Assembly (NCBI GenBank): GCA_027924585.1
Contig: BSBM01000076.1
Coordinates: 2,122,501 to 2,186,500, forward strand
Length of the DNA: 64,000 nucleotides
Reading direction: 5' to 3'
Source of the DNA: Larix kaempferi
Taxonomy: Eukaryota > Streptophyta > Pinopsida > Pinales > Pinaceae
The translations under genes were made by a program, and so were the position numbers. Position 1 is the stretch's first letter. Each line of letters opens with the position of its first letter. This document shows, piece by piece, positions 44,401-56,144 of the stretch. The notes under the pieces are model-generated. The model was not told where the DNA came from. It saw only the letters and a list, made by a program, of their open reading frames with translations, and ran no database searches.

Positions 44401-47084
44401 GGCCATCATGAACATGTCCACAATGGCCATGTGCATGTGTGGGATCTGACGGAACCCAACTCTGCTCACCGGTTTGGGTTCCGTACCCCCGGAGCAAATC
44501 CTCAAAGTGTCCCTCAATGGCCACGGGGTGCCTCACCAAAATGCCCGTAGCGCCAAAACCCTGACTCTGATCATGAAAAATTCAATTTCGATGGATTTAG
44601 GACGTCGCATTCTAGATGGGGGACCCCCCACACCGTGCCTACAATTCCCAGAAATGGTGCTATCGTGTCATCTCCAGAACTAGGGTTTTGCTTAGTGAAG
44701 GCCATTCCAATTTTGCTCAAGGGGGTCAATTCTCATTTGAAGGCTCTCGGGCATTTATGGCCATCATGAACACATCCACAATGGCCATGTGCATGTGTGG
44801 GAGCTGAAGGAACCCAACTCCGCTCACTGGTTTGGATTTCGTGCCCTCGGAGCAAATCCTCAAAGTGTCCTTGAATGGCCACGGGGTTCCTAAATAAAAT
44901 TTGCATGGCACCCAAACCGTGACCCCGATCGTGAAGCCATCAATTCTGATGGATTCAGGACGTCGGGTTCTAGCTAGGGGACCCCCCACACTGTGCCTCC
45001 AATGCCCAGAAACGGTGCTATTGTGCCATCTATGAAACTAGGGTTTTTCTCAGTGAAGGCCATTCCAAATTTTCTCAAGGGTGTCAATTCTCATCCGAAG
45101 GCTCCCGAGCATGCGTGGCCATCGTGAACATGTCCGCAATGGCTATGTGCCCGTGTGGTATCTAACAGAACCCAACTCTTCTCGTCGGTTTGGGTTCTGT
45201 GCCCCCGGAGCAAATCCTCAAAGTGTCCCTCAATGTCCACGGGGTGCCTCACCAAAATGCCCGTAGCACCAAAACCCTGACTCCGATCACAAAGAATTCG
45301 ATTTCGGTGGATTTAGGACATCACGTTATAGATGAGGGACCCCCCACACCATTCCTACAACACCCGAAAATGGCGCTATTATGCCATCTCCAAAACTAGG
45401 GTTTTACTCAGTGAAGGCCATTCCAATTTTTCTCAAGGGGGTCAATTCTCATTCGAAGGCTTCTGGTTGTGCATGGCCATAATAAACACATCCACAATGG
45501 CCATGTTCATGTGTGGGAGCTGACGAAACCCAACTCCGCTCACCGGTTTGGGTTTCGTGCCCTCGAAGCAAATCCTCAAAGTGTCCTTGAATGGACATGG
45601 GGTGCCTAACTAAAATGTGCATAGCACCCAAACCGTGACTCTGATCACGAGGACATCGATTCCAATGGATTCGGGATGTCGGGTTCTAGTTGGGGGACCC
45701 CCCACACCGTGCCTCCAACGCTTGAAAACGTGCTATTGTGCCATCTCTGGAACTAGGTTTTTGCTCAGTGAAGGCCATTCCAATCTTGCAAAATGGGGTC
45801 AATTCTCATCCGAAGTCTCCCAGGCATGCGTGGCCATGTGCACGTGTGGGAGATGATGGAACCCAACTCTGCTCACAGGTTTGGGTTCCATGCCCTCGGA
45901 GCAAATCCTCAAATTGTCCCTGAATGACCACGGGGTGCCTGACCAAAATGACCATAGCACCAAAACTGTGACTCCGATAGTGTATCAGTTGATTTCGGTG
46001 GATTCGGGATGCCAGGTTCTATCTAGGGTACCCCCCACACTGTGCCTCCAATGCCTGGAAATGGTGCTATTATGTCATCTACATAACTAGGGTTTTGCTC
46101 AGTGAAGGCCATTCCAATTTTGCTTAAGGGGGTCAATTCTCATCCGAAGGATCCCAAGCGTGGGTGGCCATCTTGAACACGTCCAAAATGGACATGTGCA
46201 TGTGTGGGATCTGATGGAACGCAACTCTACTTTTCGATTTGGGTTTCATGCCCCCGGAACAAATCCTGAATGGGGTGCCTATCCAAAATTCCCGTAGCAC
46301 CAAAACCATGACTCTGATCATGAAGCCTTCAATTCTGGTTGATTCGGGACACCGGTTTCTAGTTGGGGGACCCCACACACCGTGCCTCCAATTCCTGGAA
46401 ACAATGTTATTGTGCCATCTCCGAAACTAGGGTTTTGCTTAGTGAAGGCCATTCCAATTTTTCTCAAGGGGCTCAATTCTCATCCGAAGGCTCCTTGGCG
46501 TGCATAGCCATCGTGAACACGTACAAAATGTCCATGTGCAGATGTGGGATCTGACATAACCCAACTCCGCTCGTCGGTTTGAGTTATGTGCCCCTGGAGC
46601 AAATCCTCAAAGTGTCCCTGAATGACCACGGGGTGCCTGACTGAAATGCCCATTTCACCGAAATCGTGACCCTGATCGTGAAGCCGTCGATTCCGGTGGA
46701 TTGAGGACATCGGGTTCTAGTTGGGGGACCACCCAAAATGTTCCTCCAATGCCTAGAAACGGTGTTATTGTTCCATCTCTGGAACGAGGGTTTTGCTTAG
46801 TCAAGGCCATGCCAATCTTGCAAAAGGGAGTCAATTCTCCTCCGAAGGCTCTCGGGCGTGCGTGACCATTGTGAACATGTCCACAATGGCCATGTGCATG
46901 TGTGGGAGAAGACGGAACCCAAATACACTCGTCGATTTGGTTTCCATGCCCCGGAACAAATCCTCAAAGTCTCCCTGAATGGCCACGGGGTGCCTAACCA
47001 AAATTCCCATAAAACCAAAATTGTGACTCTGATCGCGAAGCCGTCGATTCCGGTGGATTCGGGACGTCGGGTTATAGCTAGGGG
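41418..47084 (+). repeat. 358-bp satellite-like tandem array with a 716-bp dimer in the middle
   Basis: The landmark TGAAGGCCAT occurs at 41451, 41809, 42167, 42525, 42883, 43241, 43599, 43957, 44313/44338, 44696, 45054, 45412, 45769, 46103, 46443 and 46801: nearly always 358 bp apart. From 42167 to 45769 two unit types alternate. Type A has CCCTCAATG...CCTCACC, CCCGTAGCACC and GATTTAGGACGTC. Type B has CCTTGAATGG...CCTAACT, GTGCATAGCACC and GATTCAGGAC. Flanking units are neither type. A 25-bp duplication sits at 44313-44362, and two units are short (334 and 340 bp). The many 60-90 codon frames repeat with the unit, and because 358 is not a multiple of three they shift frame each time; they are not genes. 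The copia-2 insertion ends the array. Confidence 0.95.
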
Positions 47085-47687
47085 TGTTAATATTCAATCT
47101 GCTAAGACAGAAAATATCAGCATTACATTCTATTTCACAACAATAGCATATACAGGATCAGTGAAAGAACAACAAGCACAGCATAAACACAAGAGACACA
47201 TATTTATCCTGTGAAACCCTCATGGGGTAGAAAACCCAGCAAAGCTTCCTTAATATAGATGACCAGCAAATACAAAGATGTAATCCTCAACCATAAGCTC
47301 CTTCTCCTCCATAATAGATCTCTCTCTCACTTATGCGCTATTCACAAGTGAATGAATGTGTTGTGAGTGTGATAAATGAGGAACACACCTCCTCTATTTA
47401 TACACTACTCTGACTTAACTTTTACATTAACTAGGTCGACCCCAACTTAACCACTTAACATAATGTGACAGGGCCGACCCCACTAGGGTGGTCTAATAAC
47501 CCTTTAACCCACATGACTCATACAGGGCCGACCCCCACTAAGGAAGTCTAATAACCCAAGTTACCACATTATCCATGGAGGAATAAAACATCTCCGGATA
47601 TACAATAAGGTATTCACGGAGGAATGAAACATCTCTGGAATAATAAAGTACAAATATAATATTCTTAGAAGTTAAAATATCTCAACA
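47085..47687 (-). repeat. 3' LTR of copia-2
   Basis: On the minus strand it runs from TGTTGAGATATTTT to AATATTAACA. It shares the GGTTATTAGACC / GGGTCGGCC repeats and the TATAAATAG box with copia-1, but is otherwise diverged. Confidence 0.9.
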
Positions 47688-47696
47688 CTCCCCCTT
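47688..47696 (-). other. Polypurine tract of copia-2
   Basis: AAGGGGGAG on the minus strand directly precedes the LTR. Confidence 0.9.
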
Positions 47697-47991
47697 AACG
47701 AGAAGGATATTATAACAACATCTGCAGGAGCAAGGAGTCATCAACTACATGATACATCTATAAATTATTGGAAGCTTTCTTCATACATCATCAATAACTC
47801 AAACAGTTACTGGAACATCTTCAAGATCTTCAATACTGCAACATCAGCATCTTTAGTACTGAGTCTTAATCTTCTGTAGCACTCGAACAGCTACAATAAC
47901 ATCGTCATCATCTGGATCACTCGATCAACAGCCTCATCATCTGGATCTACTGATCAACATCATCATCTGGATCACCCAATCAACAGCCTCA

Positions 47992-49510
47992 TCATCTGGA
48001 CCTACTGATCATCATCATCTGGATCTCTTGATCAATAGCCTCATCGTCATCCAGATCATCACGATCAACAACATCGTCATCTAGATCATCATGATCAATA
48101 GCATCGTCATCTAGATCATCACGGTCAACAACATCATCATCTAGACCATCACGATCAACAACATCGTCATCTAGATCATCACGATCAACAGCATCGTCAT
48201 CTAGATCATCACGATCAAGAACATCGTCATTTAGATCATCATGATCAACAACATCATCATCGAGATAATCACGATCAACATCATCATCATCTAGATCATC
48301 ACGATCAACAACATCATCATCTAAACCATCACGATCAACAGCATCATAGCAGCATACCCTGCAACACACATGATCCTTCCTTTCGGAATTTTGGGATTAA
48401 TCAATATTTAAGACTATCCTTCCTTTCAGAATTACTGGATTTACTGTCTAAGGATGATTAGTCCAATCACAATCAGCATTTAAGACTATCCTTCCTTTTG
48501 GAATTACTGGATTTACTGTCTAAGGATGATTAGTCCAATCACAATTAGTATTTAAGACTATCATTCCTTTCGGAATTACTGGATTTATTGTCTAAGGATG
48601 ATTAGTCCAATCACAATCAGTATTTAAGACTATCCTTCGTTTTGGAATTACAGGATTTACTGTCTATGGATGATTAATCTAATCACAATCACATTTAAGA
48701 CTATCCTTCCTTTTGGAATTACTGGATTTACTGTCTAAGGATGATTAATCCAATCACAATCACATTTAAGACTATCCTTCCTTTCGGAATTATTGGATTT
48801 ACTGTCTAAGGATGATTAATCCAATCACAATCATATTTAATCCTATCCTTCCTTTCGGAATTACTGGATTTACTGTCTAGGGATGATTAGTCCAATCACA
48901 TACATTTTGAACCAAGCGCTCAGGGACAATGTAGTCCTATCATGTTCATTTTGAACCAAACGTTCAGGGACGATGCAGTCCTACCATGTACATTTTGAAC
49001 CAAACGTTCAGGGACGATGCAGTCCTATCATGTACATATTGAACCAAACATTCAGGGATGATGCAGTCCTATCATGTACATTTTGAACCAAACGTTCAGG
49101 GACGATGCAGTCGTATCATGTACATTTTGAACCCAATGTTCAGGGACGATGTAGTCCTATCATGTACATTTTGAACCAAATGTCCAGGGACGATGCAGTC
49201 CTGATCCACTTACGAGATGATCAATCCCTATCACTTTAGGACATAAGTCCAAGGACGATGAAATCCCAATAGTCCTCTTAGACAAAGTCTAAGTACCACT
49301 TCATTGACCTCATCGTCGTAACATGTAACCTCACCATCAACCGCATCGTTGGAACAGGTAACCTCATCATCAATACATGTATCCTCATCATCGATACAAG
49401 TATCCACATCATCGATACAGTATCCTCATCATCGATACAAGTATCCTCGTCATCGATACAGTATCCTCATCATCGATACAAGTATCCATATATCATCATC
49501 GACCATATAA
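47992..49510. repeat. Four consecutive tandem arrays in the copia-2 3' UTR
   Basis: Block 1 (about 48030-48350): 30-bp units CATCGTCATCTAGATCATCA, about ten copies. Block 2 (about 48400-48900): 71-72-bp units starting AAGACTATCCTTCCTTT, about seven copies. Block 3 (about 48900-49200): 44-bp units CATTTTGAACCAAACGTTCA, about seven copies. Block 4 (about 49340-49500): 21-24-bp units ATCATCGATACAAGTATCC, about seven copies. The 125-codon Asp-rich frame on the minus strand (47992-48369) is the 30-bp repeat read through, ten residues per unit, and is not taken as a gene. Confidence 0.9.
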
Positions 49511-49555
49511 CTCCCCCTTTCGAGGAGGGTCCTTCTGAACTACACCAAGCTTGTC

Positions 49556-50480
49556 TCATAAATACTCAAACTTTACTCGAGACAAAGGTTTGGTCAATAC
49601 ATCAGCAACTTGTTCATCAGTGCTCACATACTTGAGCTTTGTAGCTCCTTTCTGCACCACAACCCATATATAGAAATATCGGATCTCTGTGTCCTTTGAC
49701 TTATCATGGAACACTGGCTTCTCTGTCATCTTGATACAACTCTGGTTGTCACACAGGATCACAGTGGAGTCCATCTCTAAGTCAAACAATCCTGATAACA
49801 ACTTCTGAAGCCATACGACTTCACAAATAGCAGAGCAAGCATCTATATATTCCGCTTCAGCTGTGCTGAGAGCCACACTTGACTGATTCCTACTAAACCA
49901 CGAGATCATGGTAGATCCTAGACAATAACATCCACCCGATGTATTCTTCCTGTCTGATACACTTCCTGCCCAATCAGCATTTGTGTAGCCATACAATCTG
50001 AAGTCATGATCTCCACGATAACATAGACTTTAGGTACCTCATCACATGCTTTGCATCTATCAGGTGAACTCGTCTAGGTTCCACTAGATACTGACTCAAG
50101 GTGTTCACCGCAAAGCATATATCTGGCTTGGTATTCGTCAGATACATTAATGACCCAATAATATGTCTATACAGAGTCACATCCACTAACTCTGATGAGT
50201 CATCAGCTAACAACTTCAAGTCACAACTCATGAGAGTGGCCATGGTTGTACATTCCAACATATCAAATCTTCTCAAGATTTCCACAGCATACTTTCCCTA
50301 GTTGAGAAATATTCCTTCTGAGCTTTGCCATACTTCCAGACCTAGGAAGTAATGCATCAATCCGAGATCAAATTCTGTAGCTAGCTTCTTCTTGCTTTCC
50401 ATGATCTATTTCTCATTCCCTGTCAGAAATAGATCATCCACATACAGCAATAGTATCATCCATAACCTTAAGGTAAAGGT
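49556..50480 (-). pseudogene. Copia-2 reverse transcriptase / RNase H remnant
   Basis: On the minus strand: LLLYVDDLFLTGNEK-stop (about 50460-50410, RT catalytic YVDD intact), LYRHIIGSLMYLTNTKPDIC, FAVNTLSQYLVEPRRVHL, then after a break YTNADWAGSVSDRKNTSGG, ALSTAEAEYIDA, ILCDNQSCIKM and LTKPLSRVKFEYL. The RNase H part is better preserved than in copia-1 (the Trp of ADWAG is intact). RT fingers upstream (50480-51000) are too decayed to read. Not functional. Confidence 0.9.
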
Positions 50481-52030
50481 TAGGATCAGCTTTACTTCTG
50501 GTAAAGCCCAAGCTTGTCAAGAAACTGTCAATTCTCCCTCTGTGACTGAACATCATTCCCACTCTGAGTGATCTTCTGCATATCTATCCGTGCCATCTCC
50601 CATTAGATGGTTCTACTTGTATGAGCCTCAAGATCATTTCGAACTCTGTGGTGAGTTCCTTCTTGCATCCATGTCATCTGTATATAGAAACCATCTTAAA
50701 CCTTGTATCAAAGGTTGAAATCCGCATCACCCATGGTGATCATTAAGCTCATCAAACGACTATCGATCCTGGGTACCCGTACAGAGATTTCTTCAATTGA
50801 ATCCTGGAAGTTTTTTCGATTCGCACTTCTTCTTTAATTACACCATTAAGAGAATGGTCTTATCTAGCAACTTGGAGCAAACATCTCGTCATGATCCTCT
50901 TCCTCTTTCTAAGAGAATCTTCTAGCCACGAGCCTTCTATAGTATGTTTGATTTGTAGGTCTTCTTGTTTGAACATCCATCACTTGTTCTTTGGAACAGG
51001 TGTTCATCATCCTTCATGGTCTTTCCTACAAATCAAAGTTAATTACATGATTAGTAATACTTCATAATCATCAAATCATGTTGATATTTCAATGATAACC
51101 TATTATGCATACAGATATGATTCACATAGTTATGCAACTATCTTGACCTTTGGCACAACACTTTTCCATATCATGTATGCATATAATGGTTATCTAGATG
51201 CCTTCCATATCTACCAGAACATACTATCGAGAGCGTGCACAACTCTCAGCATGTCAGCAAAGAGGTTTCATTTTAGACAAGCAACAATGGAATGTTTGTC
51301 CAACTTACCAATCATATGCATATTAGTAGTATATTGTTCAATGCTATATGAATGTTCATACTCAACATGATATATTCTAGGAATACAAATATGCATACAA
51401 CTATTACAAGCAATATCATTTACTATTTCAGAGATTCAAATAACAACTCAAATACTTATCTTTTATGTTTGTGTGGTTGCCTCCCACTTTATCTCTATAT
51501 GTCTTTTGAACTTCTATTCATTATGTACCACTTTGCATGCTTAAGTGTGCACTAGTGTCATCCTCATGATCTCATACACAAACATACATTCATTAGTATA
51601 ATCTCAATATTATCAAAACATTATAATTCTAAATAATCTTAAGTATGTATGCTCATGATTATTTCATACATAGGTATACTTACCTAAGATCCTAACAAAG
51701 TAGGATTCTAACTTGATATAGGAAAACATACCTGGATTATCAAGCTTGGTTATGTCTTAACAAACCCAAACAATATCTTCTTCGTTCTCTTCAATGATTT
51801 AGAGACCTTGTGCTAGAACTTGCATATCTCATGGGTTAAGTATAGTAGAACAAGGTCATACATACCTCGTAACTAGATCTTCTATGTGGTCAAAGACTAT
51901 GGATGATTCTTTGTCCTTATGTCATCATGGTCATAGAACTTGATTTGTCTTTCTTGATGTACTTGTATTTGTTAGCAGACACCATCATCCTCATACTACA
52001 CCACAAGTTTACTAGTTTCCTAGGTTTGAG
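50481..52030 (-). other. Copia-2 interior, non-coding
   Basis: Mostly unreadable RT/integrase region and AT-rich spacers. It includes exon-like pieces matching copia-1 and CAG|GTATGT-type edges (for example at about 51872 and 51732 on the minus strand). Confidence 0.5.
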
Positions 52031-52130
52031 GTGGAAGCTTTGGGATTGTGAATAATGGGGATAATAAATGATGTTGGAACATTAGGATGGCATAAATATT
52101 TAATAAAGGAGATAAATAAATATATACAAG

Positions 52131-53926
52131 TGAAAATCAAAGTGGCATTTCATCATGAAGACACATGGAGGAAGTGGGACCCACATATGGCTAGATTTCC
52201 CCACTACACTTGGCATCATTCTCTCACCAATTCGAATTCAAGGTGAATGGTAACATACTTGGGGGATTCCAAAAGGTATTATTCATGGCATGACTCATCC
52301 AAGGTCAAAATATAGAGGAATAGTAACTCCCATGGAAGAGGAAGAGGCAATTTGGAGCTAGTGAGACACTTGGGCTAGATTCCCTATCTCTATGACAACA
52401 ATGATGAAAATGCTATGACACCTATGACACAAATCAGACCTGAAGGCTGACATATGACATATATGACATGTTAGGGGAAAAAATAGACTCCAAGAGGGTG
52501 CTCAAGGGTGTTAGGGAAGCTAAGATGCTTCCACATGTGATTTGGTGGAAGTGGGAGACTAGGAATTGTTGTACAAGTGGCGTTCTTTGGAATCTCTTCC
52601 CAACTTGAGTTGGCATGAGTCTCTTGGAAGGAATTCTACCCATGGAGGACATTATAATTTTATAAATTTCAATAACAAAGAATGAAACCAACTTTTGATC
52701 ATTTTTAGAATTTGCAATTGCATTTGTGAAGAGGGAGAGCTAGTGGATGAGTAGTTTCTTGCCTTAGCCAATTTCGAGGGTGAAAAATTCCCATCCAAGT
52801 TGGTAATTGGAAAAGCCATTCAGACCTTTCATTTGTAGCTTTAATGGAGTCTTTATTTGCAGGTGTAAGCTACAGGGCAGCTCATGGTTTCTTCTATTGC
52901 ATCTCACTCCTTCAACCATTTCCAGTTTTGATGGCATATTCTTGATCCTTGAGGGAGGGCGTTTTTGGTGAGCTATTGTACTCTTTGGGGGAGATTCTAA
53001 TGCCCCATTTATTTTTTAATATGAATAAAATACTTTTTTATTCATCTCCAAAAAGTTTCAGGTCGAAATTCCAAGCAGAAATGTATAAATCTCAATTTTA
53101 ATGAAAGAACAGTGCCATTTCCCCACTACCTTGTTGAGAATCAATGTAATGCTGATGATTTCGAATGAATGGATGATTCTCTGATGAATTTTTTATTAAT
53201 GGACTGCAATGGATGTATTTTACAATTTTCATGTACTGTACTTGAGAATTTGAAGTATTTTTACTCAGTTTAATTGCATTGGGAGAAGAAATAGTGTCAT
53301 TTCCCCAAGGGTCGAATTGGTGATTTTTGAAGTTGAATGGGATAGGGTTGTAACAGATATAATAATCAATTAATGGTGCAAATGAGACCTTAATAACATC
53401 CTTAATACATTCCCTACCTCTGTTCATAAATTTGAGTGGGTTTGGAGGCATTTGGGAAGCCATTTTCAGTACTTACCCCAAGGGGATTTGAACCCCAAAT
53501 TACTAATAAAATTGCATACTTGGTCCAGAATCTTAAGAGAGTTTGCAGAGGTCTTTTGGTGTCCATATGTCATCCCTGAACATCATATTCAAGTCCTAAT
53601 ATCATTCATACACCTTCCTTGAATATTTGAAGGCATTTGGAGTCAATTTGAGACCTAGAGACCAATACTAGTCAAAGGGAAATCTCTAGTAAAGTTACCT
53701 GCATTGACTAGAATTGAAAGAGGATATGAAGAAGTATTTTAAAGGTCCAAAGGCATCCCTGAAACACATATTTATGTTCTAATATCATTCATATACCTTC
53801 TCAGAATATTTGGGATCATTTGGGGCAAATTTGGGACCTAGAGATCAAAACTAGTCAAAGGTCGAACTAGGGGAAAAAAAGTGGAAAATTGCCATTTTAA
53901 TAAAATTTCTAACAATGGACATTACA
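52131..53926 (+). repeat. Left LTR, 1,796 bp
   Basis: TG...CA ends; identity to the right copy starts and stops exactly at these ends. A GGGGGA run sits about 140 bp inside, where a purine tract would be if the LTR were shorter. Confidence 0.9.
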
Positions 53927-53927
53927 G

Positions 53928-53939
53928 TGGTATCAGAGC
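53928..53939 (+). other. Primer binding site (initiator tRNA-Met)
   Basis: TGGTATCAGAGC, one base after the left LTR. Confidence 0.95.
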
Positions 53940-53992
53940 ATGGTCCTTGCACCTGTTTATTAGGTACATACATTCAAGAATAATTGGCAGCC

Positions 53993-55018
53993 ATGTCTTA
54001 CTATTATGATGAATCCTATGAGTACAATTCTTATGAGGAATATGTAGATGCTTATGAGCAATATGAAGCAGAATGTGAATGGTACAAGGAAGAGGTGCCA
54101 TCATGCAACACTTATTACAATTTTAGGAGAAATGAAGATTATTCTTATGACTTAAAATCTGATGAATATGAGTGTGTCACACCAACCAAGGATAATTCTA
54201 TGAGTGAGTTCCAAAGATGGAGAGCAACATATAAAACCTTTCCCCAACAATATCAAAAATATCAAGAATATCTTGCTTTTAGCAAAAATACACAAAATGC
54301 CATGTCTTTTGAGTACTATGCTGAACATGTTTTTGAAAATAGGCCCAAAAATGAATATGTGGAGTTAGTAAAGAAAGGTTTATGCCCTTCTTGTAAAGAA
54401 CCTTGGAGTGAGTATCATACATGTGTGCATGAAATTATGTCCCACTTGAGGAGAGCTTTTGGGAATTCTTCAAAAAGAGATTCCAAAGATATTGATCATA
54501 AGGAAAACAAGGGGAAAAATGCATCAGCTTTCTTGAAGGAGAAAAATGAAGAGACATCACAAGAGCATGAAGAAGATTCTATTGAAAATATGGAAGATCA
54601 TTTCGAGACACCTTCTAGCTTAGACATGAACCAAAGAGCATCTACTGATGGATGCTTAAACTATGAAGGAGTACCTACTGATGGGTGCTCACACCTCTAT
54701 GTTGGTGACATAGAGATCACTTTTGAAGGTGTTGCTGCAAGCCCAAGTTCCATTAAGCATGATAATGAAGACCTTGTAGCAGTTAAAGAAGAACCAAGAT
54801 CAACTTCTACATCACCACTTGAGCTTCATGAAGTTGGTCCAAGCAAAAATGAAGAAGATGAGGAGGTTCATTTGCAAGAGCCTCATTTTCTTGAAGGGTC
54901 CTTAAAGATGAATGAAAATAAGATACAATATTCCCTTAGAATTCTCCATGACACTCAAGCATTGGTGTCAAAATTCTTGTTGGAGAGATACTTCATTGGA
55001 GGAAACATCCTTCCTTGA
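53993..55018 (+). CDS. Tyr/Glu-rich gag-like protein of the non-autonomous LTR element
   Basis: 341 codons from ATG 53993 (MSYYYDESYEYNSYEEYVDA); the frame is open three codons further upstream, but those begin with TTG. The N-terminal 50 residues are Tyr/Glu-rich. Residues around 125-145 carry GLCPSCKEPWSEYHTC, a CX2C...W...HXC motif resembling the zinc knuckle of plant gypsy gag proteins. The remainder is acidic, Ser/Glu-rich and probably disordered. It starts 54 bases after the PBS, where gag normally lies. It could package the element RNA for a helper. A frameshift near 55000 probably truncates it, since the next frame continues smoothly. Confidence 0.65.
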   Translation: MSYYYDESYEYNSYEEYVDAYEQYEAECEWYKEEVPSCNTYYNFRRNEDYSYDLKSDEYECVTPTKDNSMSEFQRWRATYKTFPQQYQKYQEYLAFSKNTQNAMSFEYYAEHVFENRPKNEYVELVKKGLCPSCKEPWSEYHTCVHEIMSHLRRAFGNSSKRDSKDIDHKENKGKNASAFLKEKNEETSQEHEEDSIENMEDHFETPSSLDMNQRASTDGCLNYEGVPTDGCSHLYVGDIEITFEGVAASPSSIKHDNEDLVAVKEEPRSTSTSPLELHEVGPSKNEEDEEVHLQEPHFLEGSLKMNENKIQYSLRILHDTQALVSKFLLERYFIGGNILP

Positions 55019-56140
55019 AGACATGGAGAAGATTCAAAGAGCAATGTGCCACATCAAAGGTAATTTCATGTCTTTGCTTTTTGATAGAAACCATTTGTTT
55101 GAGCTTAATGAATTGTTACATGATGCATACTTGAAGAATAATGAGGATATTCATAAGCTCACAATTCAAAATGAGCAACTTCTTGAAAAGTTGCAAGATA
55201 CTTGTTTTTCCTCCTATGTTTCAGATTGTCAAATGATAGATTGTATGGAGGATTCTCATGACATGGTGAATCATGAGAAATGTGGGAATTTGAATGTGCT
55301 TAATGTGTTTGAAGATGAACTTGAAGAGATCCAAACACTTGATGTGGTGGAAGAGTAACTTGAATTGTCTCTTGATGAAGGTTATGCAATGTTTAAAGAA
55401 GAGCATGATTCCTCTACATTGGAACCAATCTATGACAAAGGTTTCCCACTTTTGAAGGAGCTGCATGATACTACCCACATGGATCCTTCCCATGATGAAA
55501 CTTCTGCACTTTTTGATCATTTGGGTGAGTTAGTTAATTCTCCTACATCCTGCAATTCCATGTTTTGTAGCATTAATCTCAATGAAGAATGGGTGAAAGG
55601 GTTCTTTTTTATGGTGCCACATGAGGAGTATGGAACTCCTAGATTTACTTTTTTATGATAATATGGTTGGAGCACATTCTTATTCATATTTGCAGCAACA
55701 TTATTTGTCACTTTATGATGATGCAAATCTACATGGATGCGCCTATGATATGCATTTGAGTAACTTGAAGACTCATGGTTTTTCTTGCTCAATATTTGAT
55801 TCATTTGACGTTGGAGGAACTTCATCCAACACTTGGGTGAATAGATTTATGATTGGAGAAAAAATTTGTTGGCAGCCACATACTTTGTTATATCTTTATG
55901 ATTCTCACATTCAGGGATGTATGGGTGAGACTTCTTTGAGTCATTTGAAGTCTCCTTGTTTTTTCTGATCATTATTTGGTTCAGATTTTAGTGGAGATTC
56001 TTCATTCACTTCTTGGATGAAAGAATACATGGATGAATATTTTAATGCATATCACATCCTTTTGGAGCAGCATTATAGGACATGAGATACTCACCTATGT
56101 CATTGGATTATATTTGATGGGCCACTTGAAGATTGTATGC
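54985..56140 (+). pseudogene. Second protein region, coiled-coil-like, with internal duplication
   Basis: From about 54985 the frame continues as LEETSFLEDMEKIQRAMCHI and a helical, Leu/Glu-rich stretch (IHKLTIQNEQLLEKLQDT). It passes a TAA at about 55356 in frame and runs on to 55658 (LDEGYAMFKEEHD, WVKGFFFMVPHEE). After a frameshift it reads LLFYDNMVGAHSYSYLQQHY to 55968, then on to the right LTR. The last part repeats itself: YDDANLHGCAYDMHLSNLK...SSNTWVNRF and YDSHIQGCMGETSLSHLK...SSFTSWMKEY. I do not recognise any domain. It may be the C-terminal extension of the gag-like protein. Confidence 0.5.
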
Positions 56141-56144
56141 ACTT

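Larger units (their letters stand above)
47085..52030 (-). mobile_element. Ty1/copia retrotransposon, 5'-truncated (copia-2)
   Basis: Minus-strand copy of the copia-1 family. It has its 3' LTR at 47085-47687, purine tract, a long repeat-filled 3' UTR, then RNase H and RT remnants and interior pieces shared with copia-1 (51840-51990 parallels 14510-14660). The 5' LTR and PBS are missing: homology stops near 52030, about 100 bp before the next LTR element. Inserted into a 358-bp unit between TAGCTAGGGG and the expected ACCCCCC. Confidence 0.9.

Noticed and set aside
41488-47214. Dozens of 60-118-codon frames on both strands (for example GSVPPEQILKVSLNG)
   Set aside because: They recur with the 358-bp unit and change frame at each unit because 358 is not divisible by three. 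They are repeat artefacts, not a gene family.
47992-48369. 125-codon Asp-rich minus-strand frame (DRDDLDDDVV repeats)
   Set aside because: It is the 30-bp array in the copia-2 3' UTR read in one frame. The period is a multiple of three, so it stays open by chance.
48030-49500. CRISPR-like regular arrays
   Set aside because: Units are contiguous with no unique spacers, and the context is a plant retrotransposon UTR.
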